This document shows positions 21,880-32,267 of a stretch of 64,000 nt of DNA, one piece after another. Under the pieces are notes generated by a model. It did no database searches. It had not been told where the DNA came from and saw only the letters and a list, made by a program, of their open reading frames with translations. Location of the stretch: assembly GCF_000801105.2 (NCBI RefSeq), contig NC_079516.1, forward strand, positions 24,837,043 to 24,901,042, in the 5' to 3' direction. This stretch comes from Raphanus sativus. Lineage: Eukaryota; Streptophyta; Magnoliopsida; Brassicales; Brassicaceae. A program made the translations under genes and the position numbers. The number at the start of each line of letters is the position of its first letter. Position 1 is the first letter of the stretch.

Positions 21880-24540
21880 TAGAAAATTTTCGAGAAGACT
21901 TCCCATAAGTCTTCTAAAGTTTTATTCAGATATGAAAAAACCTAAAAATCCAAAAATGTTCAAATGACTTCAAAAAGAGAAAATAAGTGGAAGATGAGAT
22001 AGATATACATTTAATAACACACAAAAATACATATCCAAGTGGAAGATGAGAACCATCTCATTAAAAACCTTCAAAAAAAGATAGATTAGTGAGAAAGACA
22101 TGAGACAAAAATGAAAAATTCATATAAGGTTTGGTGTTTTCATGTTTAAAGAGATTAGAGAGAGGTTGGAGAATTTTAGTTTGGGAAAAAGATAAGAGTT
22201 TTATGCAACAATAGGTTACTAAATGAAGAAAAATCAGACATGAAAACTTATAAAACGCTCAGATCTGTAATGAAAGAGGAGAGACATGGGAGAAGACTCT
22301 GTCAGAAGACTTTCAAGAAGTCTTCTAACGCATTATATTTTAGAAGACTTCCCAAAATTCTTCCAAAGTCTGATCTAGATCTGAAAAACATGCATATCCA
22401 AAAATGTTCAAATGACTTACAAAAAAAAAATAAGTGGAAGATGAGATAGATTTATCTTAAAGAACACACAAAAATACATATCCAAAAAATTTAGATCTAC
22501 TTTTAAAGGAGTGGAAGATGAGAACCATGTGACAAAACCTGTAAAAACAAGATAAATTTGTAAGAAAGACATGAGAAAAATGAGAAATTGATATAAATTT
22601 TGGTGTTTTCATGTTTAAAGAGATTAGAGATAGGTTAAAGAATTTTAGTTTGGGAAAATGTAAGAGATTTATGCAACAAAAGCTTACTAAATGAAAAAAG
22701 ATCAGACATGAAAACTTACCAAAACGCTCAGATCTGTTATGAAAGATGAGACATGGGAGAAGACTCTGTCAGAAGGCTTCCAAGAAGTCTTATGGAAGAC
22801 TTCCGGGAAGTCTTTTTTGCACATTATATTTTTGAAGACTTTCTAGAAGTCTTCCAAAGTCTGATCCAGTTATGAAAATCTACATATCCAAACGAAGATC
22901 TGAAAAACCTGAATATTCAAAAATGTTCAAATAACTTCAAAAAGATAAAAATAAGTGGAAGATGAGATAGATCTACCTTAAAGAGCGCACAAAAATACAT
23001 ATCCTAGGGGAAGATAAGAACCGTCTGATTAAAAACCTGCAAAAAAAAAGAATATTAGTGAGAAAGACATGAGACAAAAAAAAGAAAAATTCATATAAAG
23101 TTCTGTGTTTTCATGTTTAAAGAGATTAAAGAGAGGTTTGAGAATTTTAGTTTGGGAAAAAGGTACGAGCTTTATACAACAAGAGGTTACTAAATAAAAA
23201 AAAATCTGTCATGAAAACTTACCAAAGCGCTCAGACATTTAGGAACGAGGAGACATGGGAGAGACTCTGTCATAAGACTTCCAGGAAGTCTTCTAACGCA
23301 TTATATTTTAGAAGAATTCCGAGGAAAATTTTCAGAATTATTTCAAAGTGTGATCTAGATCTGAAAAACCTATATTCAATCCATGATCTGAAAACCTGCA
23401 TATCCAAAAATGTTCAAATGATTTACAAAAAAAATGAAAATAAATGGAAGATGAGATAGATCTATCTTAACGAACACACAAAAATACATATCCAAAAAAT
23501 TTAGATCTACTTTTAAAGGAGTAGAAGATGAGAACATGTGATAAAAGCCTGTAAAAACAAGATATATTAGTAAGAAAGACATGAGAAAAATGAGAAATTG
23601 ATATAAAGTTTGGTGTTTTCATGCTTAAAGATATTAGAGAATTTTAGTTTGGGAAAAACTTAAGAACTTTATGCAACAAGAGGTTACTAAATGAATAAAA
23701 TCAGACATGAAAACTTACCAAAACGCTCAGATCTATTATGAAAGAGGAAACATGAGAGAAGACTCTGTTAGAAGACTTCGAGGAAATCTTATGGAAGTCT
23801 TCTTGCGCATTATATTTTAAAATACTTTCTAGAAGTCTTCCAAATTCTGATCGAGATATGAAAACCTGCATATTCAAACAAGATCTAAAAAACCTGCATA
23901 TCCAAAAATGTTTAAATGACTTCAAAAAGAAAAAAAAATAAGTGGAAGATGAGATAGATCTACCTTAAAGAACACACAAAATTACATATCCAAGTGGAAG
24001 ATAAGAACCATCTGATTAAAAGCCTGCAGAAAGATATATTAGTAAAAAGACATGAGAGAAAAAAATGAAAAGTTCATATAAAATTTGGTGTTTTCATGTT
24101 TAAAGAGATTAAAGAAAGGTTGGAAAAGCTTTGTTTGGAAAAGGTAAGAGCTTCATGCAACAAAAAGTTACTAAATGAAGAAAAAGTAAACATGAAAACT
24201 TACCAAAATGCTCAGATTTGTTATGAAAAATGAGACTTGAGAGAAAACTCTGCCAGAAGACATCCAGGAAATCTATTCTGGATATGAAAAACCTGCATAT
24301 CCAAACCTAGATCTGAAAAAAACTATAAATCCATAAATGTTCAAATGACTTCAATAAAAGAAAATAAGTGGAAGATGAGATATCTATCTTAAAGAACACA
24401 CAAAAATACATATCCATAAAAATTAGATTTACCTTTAAAGGAATGGAAGATGAGAATTCCATGGGATTAAAAACCTGCAAAAACAAGATAAATTAGTGAG
24501 AAAGACATGAGACAAACATTAGAATTATATCTTAATTTAT
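21880..24540. repeat. Large tandem repeat, about six units of 430-520 bp
   Basis: The landmark GTTCAAATGAC-like phrase occurs at 21,958, 22,406, 22,925, 23,412, 23,910 (as GTTTAAATGAC) and 24,339, that is, at spacings of 448, 519, 487, 498 and 429 bp. Each unit also carries GTGGAAGATGAGAT, AAAGACATGAGA, TTTGGTGTTTTCATG and the GAAGACTCTGTCAGAAGAC phrase. Open frames here (22,240, 23,211, 23,701) are repeat translations. Confidence 0.8.
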
Positions 24541-24872
24541 ATCATTTACAAATGTTTATAATTATATGATTTCAATTTTCCCCATGTAAAATATTTTTAT
24601 AAATTTTACAAATTATTTTTAAGGTCTACTATACGATAAGACTTCCTAGAAGTGTTCTAGAAGACTTATAGAATCTCAAAATACTTACAGAAACTCAGAA
24701 GACTTTCTCGGTTATATTTATAAAAACTAATTCTGTTTTTTTTTTTGTCATAAGGGACTGGTTGTAATTTTACAAGGTTTTTAAGTTAATTTTGCATTTG
24801 ATTGAAATTTGAGTATATTTTTGCATTTAAATTAAATTTTGAGTTATATTTGGTAAATTCTCCAAATATTTT

Positions 24873-25215
24873 TTTAACCTTTTAACGAATGCTATTTCGA
24901 GGATTATCTCTATTGTATGCTAATGTTTTGAACAAAAAATTGATTTGGTGTTGATGGGTATTTCTCTTTTCTTTTCATTAAGGGAAACTTTCTGCTAATT
25001 TTAATTTGTCAATTTTAAAAGTTAATAACAAAAATTAATCAAATTATTAATATAAATCAAGTACAATAATATACTAATATACATATTTTTAAATATTGAA
25101 GTATATATAACAAATTGAATTCAGATATTTACATCATAAGTACCAAAATCTGAATTAAACTATATATGAAATCATATTTTCCCTACATACAACTTAACTT
25201 TAGAGGTAAATTATA
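24873..25215. other. AT-rich spacer
   Basis: No feature recognised between the non-coding Mutator-like element and the Helitron pair. Confidence 0.4.
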
Positions 25216-25662
25216 CTAGACCTTGACCCGCCCGACCGGGCGAGTATTTATTTTATGTTTTTATCTTTTCGTTTATATTGGATTATGTCTTTATAATATT
25301 TAAATACAAATTTAAATTGATAATTAATCTTTTACACTTATAATAAAAATTAAAATTAAAATTAAAAGTTTAATAAAATATTATGATACAAAATTTTAAG
25401 TTTCCAAACAAAAATAATATAGGAGTGGGTCATTTTTTCCAATTCCAAAATCTTAGCATACCTTAAAAAATAAAATAAATTTTATAAATACATAAAATAT
25501 ATAAACATATTTGGAAATAAAATTTCTATCAAAATAGATTTGTTAAGAAAAAATAATCTTGCTTTGTTGTTGTTTATTTCTACAGCTTGGCCCGTGATTT
25601 TATAAATTTTTTTCAGCATAAATATTTCTTTTCACTTTAATTTTTTTTCTTTGTACTAACAG

Positions 25663-25713
<51 letters not shown>

Positions 25714-26371
25714 TTTGTAAATTAAAATTTATTACATAATTTTTGATATAACATTTTAAAACATATCAATTTTATTTATTACTTTGAATAATTATACTTT
25801 GTGATTTTAATTGTCTATTATATCACAGTGTATCATATAAATGAATCCAATATTTAATAATTTATGAATAAAAATCTATATTACTAAAGTGAAATTTATT
25901 TTCCTACAGAATTGTTTTCAAAAAGTTTTAAAACGATTTGTAAAAATAGATTCTTAAATCATTATCTTGAGAAAATAATAAAAACAAATATGAAAATGAT
26001 AGTGGTAACTTGGGCCAGGTGATTTTGAAAAAATTATGACTTTGGCCATAGATGATTAAGAAATGGTTTGTTAGGCTAACGTTATTGATATGTGCACCTA
26101 TTATCATTTTGGCCATAATAAAATAAATGAATATTAGGAGCAATGCAAAATAAGGAATGCCTTTTTTTTTAGGAAAACCGTTTTTTTTAAATATATTGTT
26201 GCCAAATCTTTTTTAGTTTAAAATCTGATTTAGGAAATCATTTAATAAATTAGGAAAAGACATGAATTGCTTAAATGTAAGATTATTAAATATTTCAGTG
26301 GCATTGACTTGTAAATAAATAGTAAATCTTAGGGTTGTTTTATATTTGTATTTCTGTTTTAATAATATAGA
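25216..26371 (-). mobile_element. Non-autonomous Helitron A
   Basis: On the minus strand it starts TCTATATTATTAAAACAG (26,371) and ends with a GC hairpin (GCCCGGTCGGGC), GGGTCAAGGTCTAG (25,216), followed by T. These are standard Helitron termini: 5' TC, a hairpin and CTAG before a T. It has no Rep/helicase gene. It includes a (TA)n microsatellite at 25,667-25,711. The 3' end lies 1.2 kb downstream of the 3' end of Helitron B. Confidence 0.85.
25667..25711. repeat. (TA)n microsatellite
   Basis: A pure AT dinucleotide run of about 45 bp within Helitron A. Confidence 0.9.
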
Positions 26372-26372
26372 A

Positions 26373-27436
26373 CTAGATCTTGATCCGCTCGACCGAGCGG
26401 GTGTCAATTTTCATTCTTTTTGTTTACACTAAATATTATATATGGTTTGCAATATATGTACTAATATAACATATTTAAAAATAATAATGTGCTTAATTAT
26501 ATCGAATAATTTTTTGTGTACTACAGTAAATTACATGACCAATATTTATTGGACATCATATAAACAAATCAAACATTTGTATAATTAGATCATGTTAACA
26601 AATCAAACATTTGTATAATTAGATTTATGTATAAAATATCTAAAAATAAAATTTCTGAATCAAAAGTAGAAAACATATATAAATATGAGTTAGTATGGTA
26701 TTAAAAATTGATACATTAGTTATAACATTTGTAAGAAAATAAAAACATTATAGAAAATTTATTCCATAGAATATTCAGTTTGTATAGTTGTATCAATAGT
26801 TTTCAAAATAGAGAAGGTGTATGCACTGTAAAAATATTTTAAATCATGTTAGCAAAATTTTCGAAAAGTATAGTTTTTTCTGAAATATTTAATTAGTTAA
26901 TGTGACTTTTATTTTTAGTTATTACTGATAAATAATAAAAATATAATTACATATTTATAAATAATATTGTTCATTAAAAATTCAAAGCTATATTTATTAA
27001 TTATTTGCAAACACACACACACACATATAAAAAATAGGAAAAAATAATGAATAATATAAGTTAGGTTTATTAATTATTGTTGCCAAACTTTTTTTTGTTT
27101 CGAATTCGATTTTGAGAATATATTAATTAAACAGGAAAAACAAAAAAATAATAAAAGTAACACACATTAAATAGAATTCGATTTTGAAAATGCATTAACT
27201 AAACAGGAAAAGACAAAAAATATTTAGGAAACACACATTAAATAACTGAAAAAGACAAGCATTAATATCTTCTATGTAATGTTTCTCATTGTTTCTAATA
27301 GCATAATAAACCCGACAAAAAAAAAGACAAGCATTAATATAGGAAAATTAATTAAATGCTCGGTGGCATACCATTGTAAATAACACTGAAAACTCATGAA
27401 CATTTTATAAGTGTACTTCTCTTTTAATAATATAGA
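26373..27436 (-). mobile_element. Non-autonomous Helitron B
   Basis: On the minus strand it starts TCTATATTATTAAAAGAG (27,436), preceded by A, and ends with a hairpin (CCGCTCGGTCGAGCGG) and ATCAAGATCTAG (26,373), followed by T. Its 5' region resembles that of Helitron A (both with a TTATTTACAA-like phrase and ATGCCAC), so they are one family. The single T at 26,372 separates the two elements. Confidence 0.85.
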
Positions 27437-28286
27437 TATAGATATTAATGTATCCGAGTTTGGAAAATGACTCTTTCTTTGGGTAAGGGTTTCATTTGTC
27501 GTAAACAAAAATTTATTTCTAGAATCTAGAAAATAACTTCTCAGTAGTCGAAAAATCTTAGGATTGAACAATGTTTAAAACAAAGGAACACAACAAGCGT
27601 AAGATAGGCGCAGAAGATCTCTCGAAGATAAGATCCCAAGATTTGGTATTTGTCCGATTCTTTAACAATGTTCAAAGGAGGAAAAAGAAGACAGGAACAC
27701 CTGAATATTCCCAAAAAATGTGTTACCTTTCCTATTTCTCATTTCGATCAAATTTACGCAAGAACAAAACACCAAGAAGAACTAACGTAAGAAAATCTAG
27801 TTTAGAAGAGGCTGCACGAAGAAATAATTAATTTTGGTTTCCTTGATGAGGAAATCATTACAAATAGACCTATCCTTGTCAAAGAATGTTATTCCGTGGC
27901 ACCCACGGTTTTAGAGGGTTAAAAATCTCTAATTATTCCAAAGTACAAAATCTTAGTACTGTGTGTCGTCTGAGATTTGTCTTATTGTCTAATTATTGGA
28001 ATCATGTTCTGACGTACGCCTACACCGACTAGCTAAAGCATCGGATATAAATAGGGTTTAGTACACACGAGAAGATGTTCCTTTTTTTCTTCTATAGAGA
28101 TGCTCAGCAATATAAACCAATAAATGTAAGATTACCTGAAGTTGCTCAGGAAGCTTGACACCAATAATGGCAAATATTCGCTTCTTGTCACCGCCCTTTC
28201 GATGGAAGGGAAACGTCGACAGAGTTAATCATAGAAAATACATATCATTTAATTGCTAATCCAAGAGCTGCAAAGAGGAACTCTAA
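27437..28286. other. Intergenic with exon-like scrap near 28,136-28,210
   Basis: The frame 27,571-27,831 (86 codons, basic) is not recognised. On the minus strand, 28,210 to 28,136 translates to KRIFAIIGVKLPEQLQ ending at CAG followed by GTAATC, which looks like an exon end with a donor site; it could be a remnant of a lost gene, but I cannot name it. A TATAAATAG lies at about 28,043 on the plus strand without a clear gene behind it. Confidence 0.35.
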
Positions 28287-29041
28287 TCTATACTATTAAA
28301 GTACAAGCATGTTTTGGATTTTTACTCTTTTTACCCTTACCGAAGAACCTTTCTTTTGTATTCATTAAGGGTATTCTGGACATTCTGCGCATGTTTTGGA
28401 TTTTTACTCTTTTTACCCTTACCGAAGAACCTTTCTTTTGTATTCATTAAGGGTATTCTGGACATTCTGCGCCAATTTCTTCTTAATTATTTTTTGGTTT
28501 GTCATTAATCACCGGTTTTCTAATTTAATTTCGGCCTGCGATTATTTCTTTGTTTGATACTGCATCGATTATTTCCATGTTTGATACTATTATTAACCAC
28601 CGGTTTTCTAATTCTAAAATTATTAATTTTGACAACAATCATTATCATTTAAAACGATTTTGAAAAATATAAATATATTTTAAACAAATTTCCAACTTAT
28701 GATCACCGAATTTGTCTTATCATTAGAAAAAAAATCACAATATTAAAAATACCGGGTTACAAACCGGTAATTCGTTCAACCGCAGGTCCGAGTCGGGTTT
28801 CAAAACACCGATCAAAACTATAAAACTGTTATATTGATTTATATTTAAAATATCTAATTCAAAATTAAAAACCTAAAAATACATGTACAATATAGTTTTA
28901 ACCGAACATAAACCCGGATATAAAACACATATATGAGACGGGTTATATAAATGCATATACAAGACGGATTATATAAATGTGATTATATAAAATTTTTACC
29001 AAACATAAACCCGCGCTTTGAAAGCGCGGATCAAAATCTAG
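28287..29041 (+). mobile_element. Non-autonomous Helitron C
   Basis: It starts TCTATACTATTAAAG after an A (28,286) and ends with the hairpin CCGCGCTTTGAAAGCGCGG plus ATCAAAATCTAG (29,041), followed by T. A clean A/T insertion. No coding capacity. Confidence 0.88.
28307..28471. repeat. 82-bp perfect tandem duplication inside Helitron C
   Basis: Two copies of an 82-bp unit starting GCATGTTTTGGATT and ending GGACATTCTGCG sit head to tail near the Helitron's 5' end and appear identical by eye. They yield two nested spurious frames with the repeated peptide FLLFLPLPKNL. Confidence 0.85.
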
Positions 29042-29481
29042 TACATAATTATATCGCAATCACACAAGATGAATATATATTAAACACAAGATTAACCATC
29101 ACATGCTTTTAAGTAGTATCTGATACGATAGGGGTTTAATTCGATCCTAGTGCTCATAATAATGATAAGATCCAAAATGCTGAAAGAGGTAGGGAGGGTC
29201 CAATGTTATATGTTGGTCTACTGTACGGACACTATCAAGAAAAGGAAGCATCCTAATTTCTCTATAGCAGTGGTCAAAGAATATCGAAATTCCACTAACT
29301 ATTAGCTAGACCTTCTAAGGGATTATACTCTAATGATCATCATCAAAGCAGCTTCTTTCCAAAAAATTATCCCGTCACTAAAATATATGTGGTTGCTAAA
29401 AGAATATTGGGTCACTCTAAAAATCTCTCTTTTCAAAAGATATATTCCCCCAACTGGCTTATATTCTTTTCTCCTCCTACA

Positions 29482-29488
29482 TATAAGG
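29482..29488 (+). promoter_or_regulatory. TATA box of the RL4-like gene
   Basis: TATAAGG about 115 bp upstream of the start codon, after a CT-rich patch. Expected transcription start near 29,515. Confidence 0.5.
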
Positions 29489-29599
29489 AGCTCCACACTC
29501 TATTCAGCTAAACCCAAATCAACCCTGATCTGCATCGTAATACAAACCCAACTTCTCAAAACGCCTATTTTTGATCATACATTTCCACATTTCACACTA

Positions 29600-29848
29600 A
29601 TGGCTTCCAACTCAATCAGCACTTCCCGTAGCTCTAACTCGTCATGGACAGCTAAACAAGACAAGCAGTTCGAAGTGGCATTGGCTACATACGACAAGGA
29701 TACTCCTGACCGATGGCAAAACGTCGCAAGAGCAGTTGGTGGAAAATCAGCTGAAGAGGTGAAAAGACACTACGAGTTGCTCATTAGAGATGTGAATGAC
29801 ATTGAATCAGGACGCTATCCACAACCTAGGTACCGTAACACTAATTGA
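29600..29848 (+). CDS. RL4: RADIALIS-like SANT/MYB small protein
   Basis: An 82-residue protein that is essentially one SANT/MYB-like domain. Residues 15-65 read [43 protein letters not shown], with the expected aromatic ladder (W16, the W of DRWQNVA, and Y of RHYELL), followed by the family's conserved tail [23 protein letters not shown]-like proteins are nuclear and are thought to act by competing for partners of DRIF-type MYB proteins rather than by strong DNA binding. I chose the ATG at 29,600 because it matches the family N-terminus (MASNS); the longer open frame upstream from 29,333 is 5' leader and promoter. The symbol RL4 is by position: it lies between HBI1 and the LEA gene as At2g18328 does. 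No lesion was seen. Neighbouring DNA is all transposons. Confidence 0.85.
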   Translation: MASNSISTSRSSNSSWTAKQDKQFEVALATYDKDTPDRWQNVARAVGGKSAEEVKRHYELLIRDVNDIESGRYPQPRYRNTN

Positions 29849-30329
29849 AGCCTTAAGATTCCTCTTAAGAAATAACTACATGCCTTCACATCCAGAAGAA
29901 GACATCAAGAGCATCTATGTATAAGAAAATTCTATGTTATTGCCTATATTATAGGCTTTTATTTATTTCTGTTCGGTTTCCAACTATGTAATAATCTCTC
30001 TATTCCACCCTAATCTTATCTATTTAAATTTGAGTCCATACAGTACTAGACAGAAGATCAAGTTTCTCTTGGGCTTTTTATGGAACACCATTAAAGCAAG
30101 TTGCGTAGCATAGCATGAGATCAAGAAACAAAATATTCCACACTGAGACCAAGTAAAACAAATCACTGATGTGGAAATAAAGAGTAGAAAATGAATATTT
30201 TGAAATTTGAAATGGGTATTATATGTACACACTAGCCGGGTAAAGAGGGGGGATTAAGTTCGAAGTTCAGTGTGAAAGCAGGATAAGTTCATGAATTTCT
30301 GGCTAGAGTATAATGCCTGTAAAAAGAAT
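29849..30329. other. RL4 3' region and spacer
   Basis: Likely 3' untranslated region up to about 30,000, then unique AT-rich DNA. The minus-strand frame at 30,020-30,232 is not supported. Confidence 0.4.
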
Positions 30330-31075
30330 AGCAAAGGCGCAACGACATATTTTTATTGGCTTTAGAAAAAAAAATATAGAGGTGTTTTCAGGGATTTAAA
30401 AGCACTAAAATCTAAAAAGAAAAAAAAATGTTTTTACTGAAACCTTTTAACTTACCAACCATTTTCAAAAATAAAAATATGAATAATAATAATACAAAAT
30501 AAATAAAATATTCAATTAACTTTAATGTTTATATGTTTTTTTGAACATCTTTACTGTTATATGTTCACAGTTCAAACTATTAAATAATATTTAATACTGT
30601 TAAGATTTTAAAAATATATACGTATCATATAAACGTAAACATATGTTTTCTATAGAAACTTTTGGTATGTTTATTTGTTTGTAGTGGCTGGGTGAAAATG
30701 ACAATGGCCACAACTAAAGCCGCAAAGACATATTTTACTGGTTTTAGAAAGAAATGAAAAGAAAATAAAAGAATACTGAAGTGTTTTTTGGGATTTAAAA
30801 TCACTAAAATCTAAAAAGAAAAATTAACGTTTTAACGGGAAACCTCTTAAGTTACTAAACATTCACAAAAATAAAAAATATGAAACATATACAAAATAAA
30901 TAAACTACTCTACTAACTTTAATGTTTATATGTTTATAGTTAAAACTATTCAATAATATATTATGATTTTTAAAATAAATATGTACATATAAACGTAAAG
31001 ATTAAAACTTATGCAATGTTCATTTTGTCTGTTGTGGCAGGTGGAAATGACTATCGCCACAATTAAATTATGTTG
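30330..31075. repeat. Diverged tandem repeat, about 385-bp unit, 2+ copies
   Basis: A unit with GACATATTTT, GGNTTTAGAAA, GGGATTTAAAA, CACTAAAATCTAAAAAGAAA and TTTAATGTTTATATG occurs at about 30,340 and 30,725, with a third start (GTGGAAATGACTATCGCCAC) near 31,040. No coding capacity. Confidence 0.65.
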
Positions 31076-32267
31076 GTTAAACAGACACCAGAATCAATCA
31101 AGTCCGAAGCTCCACCACCTTATAAAGTACAGGGTCCACAAATGGGACCATTCATAGTTACTAATCTCACTTGAGTTTTTAAATGTTTAGAGTTTATGAT
31201 TGTTTTAATTAACGCAAAACACAAAAAAAAAAACTCAAAAGTTTACATTTTAATGTAGATATTATCACTTTTATGATCAAATTCATTTTCGATATTGAAA
31301 TATTGTTTAATATTCTTGACCAAAACTCTAAAAAATAAATATGGAAGTTGTGGATACACCTTACTATTTGATCATCACAAGAGTCGTATTCTAAATTCGA
31401 CAAATGTATCTTTTTATTTATGTAGAACAGGTTTCCAAAATATAAAGTGTGGAACTTTTGTCTGCTTTGAGTATAAGTTTTATTTTCTTATATATTTGGT
31501 TTTGAATTACATTTGATTAAGTAAAAATGTGTTTTGCTTACAATATGATTATAAACCGTATGAAAAAACTCTTGTTAAAGAAGAAAAGTTTAAAATGACT
31601 TTATAGTTGAAGACAAAAATTCGAAACTGATTTTTTAAAAAAACTTAAATGTTTTAAAATGGCAAAACTGGAATATTTATCTTATTAATTAAGAGTTCTA
31701 ATTTTATCAATGATAAAAGATTATCATTGAAATTTGAAATGGTCAAATCTATTCTATTAGTTTATAGTCTTCTTTCATTACTAAGTTTTATTTAATGTTT
31801 TGTGCCACTAATATTAAAACACTTATTATATGACTCGTTAACGATACATTTGTATATTGAAATTTGGTCAGACTATGTGAATATGGGCTAACATGATACA
31901 TTTGTATATGTGAAATTTGGTTCAAATCATTTATAACTTTCACATTTCTGGTTTAAATTAAAATCCAAGTGTAAACATAACCAACACAATAATTCACTCT
32001 CATATAAGCACATACGACAGCCTATGCACATTCTTTGAATTATATCATTTAAATATATTATGATTATTTACTATGTAACATTCATTCATATTATCTAAGA
32101 AATATTTTCATGATTCAAATTAATTTGAAATATATTACATCAACTATTGTTTTGTATAATATTTTGTTTGGTAAAGTTGGTATAATTTTCGTAATTATGT
32201 GTTATTTTATAAAGTTTTTTATATTTTTATACAGTTTTATATTATTTTATGATACATTGCTAATCAG
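31076..32267. other. No gene; AT-rich
   Basis: Short frames at 31,209-31,403 and 31,295-31,516 lack any recognisable features. No bounded repeats were found. Confidence 0.4.

Larger units (their letters stand above)
19394..24863. mobile_element. Non-coding Mutator-like element related to the 10.9-kb one
   Basis: A 5,470-bp element flanked by a perfect 9-bp target duplication, AAATATTTT (19,385-19,393 and 24,864-24,872). The inverted ends resemble each other (GGACTATTTGTAAATAT; right end inverted GGAGAATTTACCAAATAT). The right arm inverted resembles the right arm of the 7,417-18,338 element (both include CTCAATTTCAATCAAAT-like phrases), and the left arm shares [21 protein letters not shown] and CCAACCACCATGAA-like phrases with it. 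Inside there are no transposase or cargo genes, only motif-rich DNA and a large tandem repeat. Confidence 0.8.

Noticed and set aside
22240..23925. Frames of 69-82 codons
   Set aside because: Each sits at the same place in successive units of the tandem repeat; no protein features.
21880..24540. Possible CRISPR-like array from regular repeats
   Set aside because: Plant nuclear DNA; units are 430-520 bp, with no short repeat/spacer alternation and no cas genes.
27272..27571. 99-codon minus-strand frame
   Set aside because: It spans the 5' terminus of Helitron B; no domain.
28253..28508. Two overlapping 64-65-codon frames with a repeated FLLFLPLPKNL peptide
   Set aside because: Created by the 82-bp tandem duplication inside Helitron C.
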